Source of the DNA: Mucilaginibacter myungsuensis | GTDB taxonomy: Bacteria > Bacteroidota > Bacteroidia > Sphingobacteriales > Sphingobacteriaceae | Assembly: GCF_015222005.1 (NCBI RefSeq) | Contig: NZ_JADFFL010000011.1 | Span: forward strand, 62,001-126,000 | Direction: 5' to 3' | Length of the DNA: 64,000 bases | In this document: in pieces, positions 1 to 7,149 of the stretch | How the letters are laid out: each line of letters begins with the position of its first letter | How positions within the stretch are numbered: position 1 is the stretch's first letter | The notes under the pieces: model-generated | Told to the model about the DNA's origin: nothing | The model's database searches: none | Seen by the model: the letters and a program-made list of their open reading frames with translations, nothing else | Program-made: the position numbers and the translations under genes

Positions 1-1637
1 TCGTCGTTGGTCAGTAAAGCGATGTCCTGCATAAACACGTCCAAACCCTTTTCTTCAATATCTTCGCGCTCGCTGAACTCTTTAATACCGTTCAATAATT
101 CCTGGATATTCTCGTAACGGTTCAAGCCTTCTACCGATTTGTCATCGTATAGGTCTTTTAACAAACCCGAGTGTTGCGCGATATGCAAAGCGGCATCATA
201 GGCGGTCATATTTTTGGTGACCACCTGAAAGCTTTGTATCAGTGTACCGAAGGTTGCGACCGGACCGGCACTGCGACCATCCAGGTACATCTGAGCACTT
301 GTGATGATCTCCCATTGCGTCAACTTATGCTGATCTGCGCTGATAATGATCTTGTCGATCGTAGTATCGCCGATAGCTCGTTTTGGATAGTTGATCACCC
401 TTTTCATCGCCACCTCATCGTTAGGATTAAATGTCAGGCGGAAATAAGCGATCAGATCCTTGATCTCTTTACGCTGATAGAAGGACAATCCACCATAGAT
501 CTTATAGGGTGTGCCCATCTTACGCAGGGCCTCTTCCATCGCACGCGATTGCGCGTTGGTTCGGTATAGGATAGCGAAGTCGCTCCATTTAAGGCCGTTG
601 GTACTGCGGTCTTGCATGATCGCCTCGGCTACCATTTTGCCTTCTTCGTTATCGCTGAAGGCACGCATCACTTTTATTCTGTCGCCAACCTCGTTCTGGC
701 TGAAAACGTTCTTCTTCAGTTGCTCCTTATTGTTGGATATAATACTGTTAGAGATATTTACGATGTTCTGTGTACTGCGGTAGTTTTGCTCCAGCTTAAA
801 GATCTTGGCATCAGGGTAATCCTTCTCAAAATTGAGGATGTTTTGGATATTGGCCCCACGGAACGCATAGATACTCTGCGCATCATCACCAACTACACAA
901 ATATTCTCAGTAACAGCGGCCAATTTCTTCACAATTAGGTACTGCGAAAAGTTAGTATCCTGATACTCATCCACCATTAGGTACTTGAATTTGTGCTGAT
1001 ACTTGTTCAGCACATCCGGATAGCGTTTTAGTAACTCATTTGTCTTGAAAAGCAAGTCGTCAAAGTCCATCGCACCTGCTTTAAAACAGCGGGTAGCGTA
1101 GGTCTCGTAGATCTTGGCCATCATTGGGCGACGGCTTTCATTATCGTCAGCCAAGATCTGCTCATTTTTGGCATACTCCATCCAGCTGATCAGATTGTTT
1201 TTGGCCGATGAGATGCGACTTAACACATGGTTTACGCTATACAACTTATCGTCCAGATTCATTTCTTTCAAGATGGCACGCAGTACGCTTTTGCTATCAT
1301 CTGTATCGTAAATGGTGAAGTTGCTTGGGTAGCCTAATTTTTCGGCTTCTACCCGTAATATCTTGGCAAACACCGAGTGGAAAGTACCCATCCAAATATT
1401 CCTGGCCTCGGTGCCAACCACGTGGGTGATACGCTCACGCATCTCTTTGGCGGCTTTATTAGTAAAGGTCAATACCAATATATTAAAAGCGTCGACACCG
1501 CTGCGGATCAGGTGTGCCACACGGTAAGTGATCACACGCGTTTTACCCGATCCAGCACCTGCAATGATCATCACCGGGCCTTTAATTTGTAAAACAGCTC
1601 CTCTTTGTTCGGGGTTAAGTCCCTCTAAATAATCCAA
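1..1637 (-). CDS. uvrD: UvrD/PcrA-family ATP-dependent DNA helicase (C-terminus cut off by window edge)
   Basis: SF1A 3'-5' DNA helicase that unwinds DNA during nucleotide-excision and mismatch repair and clears replication conflicts. Reading the minus strand from 1637 gives a continuous frame of about 545 codons to the window edge. Motif I AGAGSGKT lies at residues 26-33. It is followed by LTFTNKAAKEM, the Walker B motif DEYQDT, VVGDDAQSIYAFRGA (motif III), and NYRST (motif IV). The start is probably TTG at 1635-1637 (protein begins with DYLEGLNPEQR after the initiator), because an in-frame TGA lies shortly upstream and no ATG fits. A purine-rich AAGAGGACGAG precedes it. The C-terminal 2B and tail regions are outside the window. 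UvrD and PcrA cannot be told apart here. Confidence 0.93.
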   Translation of the reverse strand, partial: MDYLEGLNPEQRGAVLQIKGPVMIIAGAGSGKTRVITYRVAHLIRSGVDAFNILVLTFTNKAAKEMRERITHVVGTEARNIWMGTFHSVFAKILRVEAEKLGYPSNFTIYDTDDSKSVLRAILKEMNLDDKLYSVNHVLSRISSAKNNLISWMEYAKNEQILADDNESRRPMMAKIYETYATRCFKAGAMDFDDLLFKTNELLKRYPDVLNKYQHKFKYLMVDEYQDTNFSQYLIVKKLAAVTENICVVGDDAQSIYAFRGANIQNILNFEKDYPDAKIFKLEQNYRSTQNIVNISNSIISNNKEQLKKNVFSQNEVGDRIKVMRAFSDNEEGKMVAEAIMQDRSTNGLKWSDFAILYRTNAQSRAMEEALRKMGTPYKIYGGLSFYQRKEIKDLIAYFRLTFNPNDEVAMKRVINYPKRAIGDTTIDKIIISADQHKLTQWEIITSAQMYLDGRSAGPVATFGTLIQSFQVVTKNMTAYDAALHIAQHSGLLKDLYDDKSVEGLNRYENIQELLNGIKEFSEREDIEEKGLDVFMQDIALLTND

Positions 1638-1677
1638 ATCTCGTCCTCTTTTCTTAGTGACTGCGAAATTACTTCAT

Positions 1678-1712
1678 TGAGGCGAAAGGTAAAAGGATAA
1701 AGGCGAAAGGTT
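1678..1712. repeat. Degenerate heptamer tandem array (aaaggNN units)
   Basis: Four consecutive 7-base units AAAGGTA, AAAGGAT, AAAGGCG, AAAGGTT occupy 1685-1712, with a partial unit before them. The array lies in the spacer between the stop of the small membrane protein gene and the helicase start. The same unit set recurs at 5281-5308 and, inverted, at 19783-19810. Confidence 0.8.
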
Positions 1713-1812
1713 TTGAACACATCGGCCTGCGCGTGAGGTGTATACGGTGGAGATATACAGCGTATATACTGGTATGCACTTGTTAAGTAATTGATATTTA
1801 GTTGTTTGCTTA

Positions 1813-2211
1813 TTATGGTAATTTGTCTTTTACTGCCATCCACATCACCCATCCAAAAGGAACCAACCAGATCAGGTCATTCCAAACATTTACCCAAAGG
1901 AATGATACTGGCAACTGACCAACATACATGTAGTACGCCGTCCCAAAAGGACCTAAGAACTTACCGATAAAGCCGACCAATATCAAAGGCCAATAACGCT
2001 CGGGGTCCCGCGATGCGAACCAATAAGCGATACCATAAACACCCACCAACATGCCAACGCATCGCAAAATGATCAGCAGGAAAGGCGTGGGCGGATTACC
2101 GAACAATAAGATATCAGGATATAAAGAAATGACCGCTCCCCAAAACAGGTTGTAAATGGCGGCCAATAACATGATCAGTTTGGCGAGTTTGAGTTTGGTA
2201 TCAGGTTGCAT
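1813..2211 (-). CDS. Small four-helix integral membrane protein, unknown function
   Basis: A 132-residue, strongly hydrophobic protein with about four membrane segments (roughly residues 8-30, 42-62, 72-90 and 102-126). Short polar links carry RDPERYWP and NVWNDL. I do not recognise a characterised family; small membrane proteins of this kind are common and unannotated in Bacteroidota. The coding frame is open throughout and ends KDKLP. It lies downstream of the large S9 peptidase gene on the same strand, but a strong terminator separates them, so it probably has its own promoter. There are no catalytic motifs and no signal-peptide cleavage site. Confidence 0.65.
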   Translation of the reverse strand: MQPDTKLKLAKLIMLLAAIYNLFWGAVISLYPDILLFGNPPTPFLLIILRCVGMLVGVYGIAYWFASRDPERYWPLILVGFIGKFLGPFGTAYYMYVGQLPVSFLWVNVWNDLIWLVPFGWVMWMAVKDKLP

Positions 2212-2252
2212 GGTGCAAAGGTAGATAACTTATCCTCGTCACCGTAAATAAA

Positions 2253-2282
2253 AAATGCCCCCGAATAACTTCGGGGGCATTT
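2253..2282 (-). terminator. Intrinsic terminator of the S9 peptidase gene
   Basis: A perfect 13-bp stem (AAATGCCCCCGAA / TTCGGGGGCATTT) around a 4-base loop lies just beyond the stop codon of the minus-strand peptidase gene. An A-run at 2251-2255 supplies the U-tract on the minus-strand transcript. Confidence 0.85.
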
Positions 2283-2304
2283 ATATATCAGATCAAAAAT
2301 GAAT

Positions 2305-5232
2305 TTATTTATCCAAAGCAAATCCCCAATCCTTGCCTTTATCAACGGCAGGTACACCTTTGCTCATCCAAACAGGCATTGGCGCTCCTTTAAGGAAGTG
2401 GTCAAAGAATTGTGCCTCGCGGATACTGATATCTTTACGGTTTTGACGTTGCACCAGGTTGTGGGCTTCGTTATTGTATTGCAACAACCAAACCGGTTTG
2501 TTCAGGCGACGTAGAGCCGTGAACATCTCGATACCCTGATACCATGGTACGGCACCGTCTGCATCGTTACTCATGATCACTACCGGAGTATTCACCTTAG
2601 GTAAGTGGAACAACGGCGAGTTCTCAACGTACAATTCAGGTTTTTCCCAAAGCGTGGCACCGATACGGCTTTGCGTTTTCTCATACTGGAACTGACGGTT
2701 AACGCCGCTTTCCCAACGGATACCGCCGTAAGCCGAGGTCATGTTGGCCACAGGAGCACCGGCCCAGGCAGCAGCGTACATGTTATTAACAGTGATCAGG
2801 TAAGCTACCTGGTAACCGCCCCAGCTTTGGCCTTGGATACCGATATGCGCGCCATCTACCCAAGGATTTTTCTTTAAAGCCTCGACACCTGAATTGATGA
2901 ACTCCACAGCCGACTGACCCGGATGGCCAACTTCGTAGCTGATATCAGGTGTGAAAACCAAATAGCCATTGCTCACAAAGTACGATATCGGCAAACGCGA
3001 CGGCGTAGGAGCAGGGGGCATGTAGTTGTTGATGGTCTCCGAAACTTTCTCGTAAAAGTAGCAGATCATCGGATATTTCTTGTTGGGGTCAAAATCCTCA
3101 GGCTTAAACAGCACACCGTCGGCTTTGTAACCTTTTGGTGTTGTCCAATGCACCAATTCGGCTGTACCCCAATTATATTGGGATTGCTGTGGATTGATCG
3201 CGCTGATCTTGGTCTCCTTTTTCAGATCGGTCGATACGTACAGATCCGGCGAATGCTGATAGTTCTGTTTAATGTAGATAAATGCCTCGCCGTCTTTAGC
3301 CTTCTGCAGGGTGCTGATGTTATAGTCGCCCATTACGATCTTTTCGGGGGCTTTATCGCCATTCAGTTGGGTTTTGTAATAACCCCATTGTTTGCTCACC
3401 TCGTTTTGTGTAAGCAACATTAAAGGCTGCTTATCGCTGATATATTTTAACTCTTCCAACAAAGTCGCGCCTTCGCCACCACGACCACCGGCCGCTGCAC
3501 CGCGTGCAGGTTTACGGGCGATATTCACATAACGGAAGATCAGTTTATTAGCACGGCCAAAACCTTTGGTCAGGTTAGTGGCTTTACCTGTAGCTGCTTC
3601 TATTTGCCACAGATCATAACGATCGTTAATGATCACATTCTTGTCGCTTGCTGTCCAACCGGCGATGCCGTAAGATCCCGGGTCATCGGGAACGTCGTTA
3701 TCCTCGTCGCCCATTTTAACGCCGGTAGTTGCGGTCAGGTTAGTTTTTTTGCCTGTCTCGATGTTGTAACTAAAATAGTTCTGCTCCTTCGAGTCGAACC
3801 AAACAACATAATTTCCCGTAGGCGACATGCTGTAACGTGCTTTAGCGCGACCGTTCAGTAATTTGCGCTCGCCGGTTTTGGTATCGATCAGATAAGCGAC
3901 CGAGTTACCGCCACCGCTCCACTGCGCTTGTACACGGGCGCCGGTATCGGTAATACCTAATATATAATGCGCATCGCTATTTTCAGGCAGGGTCACTTGC
4001 TCAATATATTTATCAGCTAACTGCACCAGCTTCTTATCGCTATCACCCGGTTTGATCACCGCTAAATAGCTGCGACGGATATCGCGTTGCAGGTTTTTCA
4101 ACTGCTCAGGTTGCAGGTAATCATCTTTGTAATTCCAAATATCCAGTTGCGCTACTTCAAAGTCAACAATAGTAGTATCAACAGGCTTAGGGATAGGAGC
4201 GGTACCAAAGAATAAACTACTGCCATTGCGACTGAACGACACACGTCCCTCACCTGCAACCGACCATTTATCGGCCATTCCTTTAGAACCCGGACCAGCG
4301 ATAACCTCAGCGCTATCTTTTTTGAGGTTGTAATAGTATAGCTTATATGGTTTTACCTGTGCTTTTTCAGGATTCTTCTCAGCTGCGAAGGCTATCTGCG
4401 AACCTGCATCATCAAACACCGGTGCGCGGTAAGTTCCTTTACCTGTGCTGATGGCTTTGATGGTATCTTTCTCAATGTCGTAAACAAACACGCCGGTCTT
4501 AGCATCTTTAGGCGCGTTCTTGGCAGGGGCGACCGCAACAAAGGCTAACAATTTGCCGCTTTTATTAAAGGTGTAATCGGTCACGTATTTGATCACGCGT
4601 TGCTTACCGCTGATCAGCTGCTTTACGGTCAGTTCTGAACCTTCGCGCGCGTTAGCGCCACCGGCTGCCTGAGCTCCGCCCGCTAGGCGACGACCGCTTA
4701 CTGGACCTGTCGGTACAGGGGCAGCCGCGGCATTCGCTGCTTTTTTAGAAGTGTCGACCGCGTTAGCCGGGGTAGAGGATAAGTAGGCGATGATAGATGC
4801 TTTCTCGGCTATTTTGAATGACTTTACCGCCGGTACTTTGGTGATAGCATTATTACCCAGCGTGATAAAACCTAAAGTATCCTTGGGCATATCGGCAGCG
4901 GCTTTCTTTTTGATCTTGGCCGTGCGCACATCAGCGTATGAAGGACGGATGAGGAAGATGCCGTATTTAGAGTCCGCCGTTAAACGGGCCGTATCCGCAC
5001 GGTGGATCTTAAAATTGTAAGCCAATTTGGGATCGCTGATGATCAGGTCGGCATCGCCGGCCTGTGGTTTGACCACATAGACGATCCATTTGCCGTTCTC
5101 GCTGATGATCTGATTAGATACGCTTTGCCAACCGTCGTACACCGAATGGTCGATAGGCTTTTTGCTTGCCGTTTGGGCATGGGCACCCAAACCAGCCGCC
5201 GACAGTAAGCCGAGGAGTAAAAATTTACGCAT
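2305..5232 (-). CDS. Secreted prolyl-oligopeptidase-family (S9) serine peptidase
   Basis: Exported peptidase of 975 residues with a signal peptide ending near AHAQ (residues 1-20). A long beta-propeller-like region (roughly 30-700) precedes a C-terminal alpha/beta-hydrolase domain. The nucleophile is Ser803 in GQSWGGYQ. The likely Asp is in NDADGAVPW (890-892) and the likely His is His924 in NNEAHNL, matching the S9 catalytic triad order. S9 enzymes trim oligopeptides, and large secreted forms are typical of Bacteroidota. An Ala/Gly-rich, low-complexity stretch (about 165-200) and a second one (about 580-590, ARGAAAGGRGGEG) look like flexible insertions. The gene is monocistronic, with a strong terminator after it. 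Exact S9 subfamily (DPP4-like or acylaminoacyl peptidase-like) is not decided. Confidence 0.92.
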   Translation of the reverse strand: MRKFLLLGLLSAAGLGAHAQTASKKPIDHSVYDGWQSVSNQIISENGKWIVYVVKPQAGDADLIISDPKLAYNFKIHRADTARLTADSKYGIFLIRPSYADVRTAKIKKKAAADMPKDTLGFITLGNNAITKVPAVKSFKIAEKASIIAYLSSTPANAVDTSKKAANAAAAPVPTGPVSGRRLAGGAQAAGGANAREGSELTVKQLISGKQRVIKYVTDYTFNKSGKLLAFVAVAPAKNAPKDAKTGVFVYDIEKDTIKAISTGKGTYRAPVFDDAGSQIAFAAEKNPEKAQVKPYKLYYYNLKKDSAEVIAGPGSKGMADKWSVAGEGRVSFSRNGSSLFFGTAPIPKPVDTTIVDFEVAQLDIWNYKDDYLQPEQLKNLQRDIRRSYLAVIKPGDSDKKLVQLADKYIEQVTLPENSDAHYILGITDTGARVQAQWSGGGNSVAYLIDTKTGERKLLNGRAKARYSMSPTGNYVVWFDSKEQNYFSYNIETGKKTNLTATTGVKMGDEDNDVPDDPGSYGIAGWTASDKNVIINDRYDLWQIEAATGKATNLTKGFGRANKLIFRYVNIARKPARGAAAGGRGGEGATLLEELKYISDKQPLMLLTQNEVSKQWGYYKTQLNGDKAPEKIVMGDYNISTLQKAKDGEAFIYIKQNYQHSPDLYVSTDLKKETKISAINPQQSQYNWGTAELVHWTTPKGYKADGVLFKPEDFDPNKKYPMICYFYEKVSETINNYMPPAPTPSRLPISYFVSNGYLVFTPDISYEVGHPGQSAVEFINSGVEALKKNPWVDGAHIGIQGQSWGGYQVAYLITVNNMYAAAWAGAPVANMTSAYGGIRWESGVNRQFQYEKTQSRIGATLWEKPELYVENSPLFHLPKVNTPVVIMSNDADGAVPWYQGIEMFTALRRLNKPVWLLQYNNEAHNLVQRQNRKDISIREAQFFDHFLKGAPMPVWMSKGVPAVDKGKDWGFALDK

Positions 5233-5280
5233 AGTTTAAATCTGTGTTAAATTAACGCTACAAGATACGGAGGGGAGGCC

Positions 5281-5347
5281 AAAGGTTAAAGGCGAAAGGA
5301 TAAAGGTTTTGTTACACTTGATGGGAGGTGAAAGGTTAGAGGCGAGC
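5281..5347. repeat. Degenerate heptamer tandem array (aaaggNN units)
   Basis: Units AAAGGTT, AAAGGCG, AAAGGAT, AAAGGTT are contiguous at 5281-5308. A looser continuation (aggtgaa, aggttag, aggcgag) runs to about 5347. The array sits between two divergently transcribed genes, so here it lies in the 5' regions rather than after stop codons. Confidence 0.75.
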
Positions 5348-5397
5348 GCTCGTTTGACACAAAAGAATTATCTTAGCGAAAACCAATACGAGACCTA

Positions 5398-5829
5398 ATG
5401 AAAAAGTTGCTATCATTATTTATAGCCGTCCTATGTACGGTAGGCTCTTTTGCTCAAACCAAAGATGAGCAGGAAGTTACCGCCGCTGTCGACTTTCTAA
5501 AAAAAGCGATGATCGACGGCGACCGCGCTAACCTCGCCAAAATAGCTGCCGAAGAATTGGTCTACGGTCACTCCAGCGGCAAAGTGCAGAACAAAGCAGA
5601 GTTTGTAGAGGGAATTGCAAGCGGCGGTTCCGACTTCGTAACAATAGACCTTACCGATCAGCTGATCAAGGTCTCGGGTAATACGGCCGTTGTTCATCAT
5701 AAATTATCAGCCCAAACTAACGATGGCGGCAAACCCGGCAGTGCTAAGATCGGCGTGATGCTGGTGTTTCAAAAGCAAAAAGGGCAGTGGAAGCTGTTGG
5801 CGAGGCAGGCGTTTAAGCTGCCGGTTTAG
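5398..5829 (+). CDS. Secreted NTF2-like (SnoaL/DUF4440-type) protein
   Basis: A 143-residue protein with a signal peptide (MKKLLSLFIAVLCTVGSFAQ) followed by a single NTF2-like alpha+beta barrel. An N-terminal helix (EVTAAVDFLKKAMIDGDRANL) leads into the VYGHSSGK and VQNKAEFVEGI segments, and the strands end in WKLLARQAFKLPV. This matches the DUF4440 pattern of small exported proteins whose ligand is usually unknown. No strict catalytic signature is visible. It is followed after 32 bases by the DUF2185 gene on the same strand, so the two may be cotranscribed. Confidence 0.8.
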   Translation: MKKLLSLFIAVLCTVGSFAQTKDEQEVTAAVDFLKKAMIDGDRANLAKIAAEELVYGHSSGKVQNKAEFVEGIASGGSDFVTIDLTDQLIKVSGNTAVVHHKLSAQTNDGGKPGSAKIGVMLVFQKQKGQWKLLARQAFKLPV

Positions 5830-5861
5830 GTTAGAGGTTGGTTAATTAGAGATTAAGATAG

Positions 5862-6206
5862 ATGACCACAAAGAAGTTTAAGCTTGACAAAGAAGAGATC
5901 AAGCAGTTGATCAAGCCGATAGGAGGTTGTTTCGCAACTGATAAAATTACCGTGAATGGTGAACAGGTTGGTTATATGTATAGAGAAGAACCGGAAGATG
6001 ACGAACGGTCATGGCATAGTGGTTGGTTTTTTAATTCGGGAACTGAAGATCAGGAATACATTGACAACCCGGATAATATCATGATATACGATGTCAATAC
6101 GATAGCTAACTACGATAGCGTGATCATCCCATATCTGCAACTTCCATACGGTACCCAGTTGGAGCGAATCAGGGGGACTGATGAATTTATATTAATAGAG
6201 GAGTAG
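5862..6206 (+). CDS. DUF2185 (Imm33-like) immunity-family protein
   Basis: A 114-residue, acidic, cytoplasmic protein. It carries the DUF2185 landmarks: GGCFATDKITVNG near the N-terminus, GYMYREEP, SGWFFNSGTEDQEY (about 55-68) and DNPDNIMIYDVNTIANYD (about 69-86). Members of this family occur both as presumed immunity proteins of polymorphic-toxin loci and as orphan housekeeping genes; biochemical function is unknown. No toxin-like gene is adjacent, so this copy looks like an orphan. A long non-coding region follows. Confidence 0.8.
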   Translation: MTTKKFKLDKEEIKQLIKPIGGCFATDKITVNGEQVGYMYREEPEDDERSWHSGWFFNSGTEDQEYIDNPDNIMIYDVNTIANYDSVIIPYLQLPYGTQLERIRGTDEFILIEE

Positions 6207-6459
6207 TAATTTCACTGCCTATTCAACCTAAACCCGACCGGCGGGAAAGCTTTTGCCTGCTCGGGGTTCGCGCGTCGGGAGGCAAAACTTGTACAGAGGG
6301 CGGGGCTACCGGCCGCCACTGGTTGCTATCCGTTCATTTTCAAATAGATAATTCATTGAAATTCTTTCTGAAAAGTGCCACTGAAAATTAAGTTTTTAGG
6401 GGTCGGTCTCCATTTTAAGGAAATTTCTGTTCGTGAAATTCGCATAAATTAGTCCAATT
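6207..6459. other. Intergenic stretch with a GC-rich hairpin, no gene
   Basis: No coding frame is convincing here. A GC-rich patch (about 6230-6320) contains an inverted repeat TTTTGCCT (6251-6258) / AGGCAAAA (6280-6287) around a 21-base loop. It could be a weak terminator for the upstream gene, but there is no U-tract. After about 6320 the sequence turns AT-rich, leading into the box cluster at 6460. Confidence 0.35.
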
Positions 6460-6580
6460 TGTGCATAACTCAATTGTTAATAAACTCCGCTTAATTTGGT
6501 TAATCAGTTAATTATCAACGTAAGTAATAGATTATGATATGTTGATAACTCACATTTTACTGTTCATAACCTGTCCATAA
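6460..6580. other. Cluster of six DnaA-box-like 9-mers (candidate replication-origin element)
   Basis: Motifs of the form TGTNNATAA (TTATNNACA on the other strand) occur at 6460 (TGTGCATAA), 6475 (TGTTAATAA), 6540 (TGTTGATAA), 6561 (TGTTCATAA) and 6572 (TGTCCATAA). A sixth, one-mismatch copy in opposite orientation lies at 6512 (TTATCAACG). Four continue as ATAACY, as in the classic TGTGGATAAC box. The last three are spaced 21 and 11 bases, on one face of the helix. Between them lies an AT-rich tract. The first is a formal TTATNCACA match; the others deviate at the sixth position. Origin function is inferred; dnaA is not in the window. Confidence 0.4.
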
Positions 6581-6597
6581 CTTCCGTACGATTTTAC

Positions 6598-6628
6598 TTG
6601 ACACGGATAGCTTAGGCTGCTACCTTAG
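6598..6628 (+). promoter_or_regulatory. Promoter of the structured RNA
   Basis: TTG at 6598-6600, exactly 20 bases, then TACCTTAG at 6621-6628, one mismatch from the Bacteroidota -7 element TAnnTTTG. The same TTG-N20-TAnnTTTG geometry occurs at 30192-30222 and 62743-62773. Transcription should start near 6635. Confidence 0.55.
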
Positions 6629-6634
6629 ATAACA

Positions 6635-7068
6635 TCAAGAACGACGTATTTTGACAGCCTACAGTAAATGAGCGTGTGCATCGGACGAACCTTCGGGGGA
6701 GTTAAAGAACACAAAAGCGGTACTGAATTACCCGGGAAACAATAGGGCCGCAAGGTTCAATTAAACAAAGGGATAAGAAAAAAGGCATTACCATGAACGC
6801 GGAGAGACCACGGTAAGGAAGCGAAAACAGGTAACAGGAGCATTGAACTTCGGAGTTCGCAAAGAGGAAGATAACAGTGGCAGAAAGGTCGGGTATCCGC
6901 AAGGAGAAGGACACAGAGGCCCAACATTCGGAAAGTTTGCAATGGACAAAGAAAGGATCGCGACAGTCAGAACTACACAAAACTTGATACCCTCATGAAG
7001 GCTATGGCCGGACAGGGGATAGAGAACGGAAGTTTGCTCGAAAGATGCGGCTTCCGTTTTCGCTTTTT
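6635..7068 (+). ncRNA. Orphan purine-rich structured RNA of about 430 nt with modular hairpins
   Basis: No open frame of credible composition exists here, yet the stretch is bounded by a promoter-like element and an intrinsic terminator. Its second half is modular. Short hairpins at 6788-6815 (TTACC...GGTAA), 6845-6858 (GAACT-TCGG-AGTTC), 6890-6899 (CGG-GTAT-CCG) and 6924-6944 (CATT...AATG) are each followed by a related purine linker ending in ACAG. These linkers are at 6813-6830, 6860-6877, 6900-6916 and 6947-6966. GGA trinucleotides recur about a dozen times. I looked for the conserved cores of RNase P RNA, tmRNA, SRP RNA, group I/II introns and 6S RNA and saw none. Transcript ends are estimated. 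Function unknown. Confidence 0.5.
7025..7068 (+). terminator. Intrinsic terminator of the structured RNA
   Basis: AACGGAAG (7025-7032) pairs with CTTCCGTT (7051-7058), followed by a T-rich tail to 7068. It lies 81 bases before the phoH start, so phoH expression from the RNA promoter would require read-through. Confidence 0.7.
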
Positions 7069-7092
7069 ATAGGGTTTGCTCAACCTTTAAAG

Positions 7093-7127
7093 TCTCAAAT
7101 CTCATATCTAACTTCTCATATCTCCTC
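7093..7127. repeat. Heptamer tandem array (tctNNNN units)
   Basis: Five exact 7-base steps: TCTCAAA, TCTCATA, TCTAACT, TCTCATA, TCTCCTC. It fills most of the spacer between the RNA terminator and the phoH start codon. Confidence 0.75.
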
Positions 7128-7149
7128 CCAATTCCCTACTTTTATTTTT

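Noticed and set aside
2923..3423. Plus-strand frame of 166 codons inside the S9 peptidase gene
   Set aside because: Antisense shadow of a well-supported gene; low-complexity translation with no domain.
5341..5398. Promoter of the NTF2-like gene (TTTG ... TATCTTAG)
   Set aside because: The two elements are only 12 bases apart, too close compared with the 18-20 seen elsewhere in the window.
6702..6980. Minus-strand frame of 92 codons across the structured RNA
   Set aside because: Cys/Ser/Phe-rich translation of a purine-rich RNA read backwards; no start context and no family likeness. The promoter and terminator are on the plus strand.
6635..7068. RNase P RNA, tmRNA, SRP RNA or group II intron
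   Set aside because: No GAGGAAAGTCC core, no alanine-like acceptor with CCA, no GGAAGCA SRP loop, and no domain V sequence. The RNA therefore stays unassigned.
7045..7149. N-terminal extension of PhoH from an upstream in-frame ATG
   Set aside because: It would translate the RNA terminator and the heptamer repeats; conserved sequence begins at ATG 7150.
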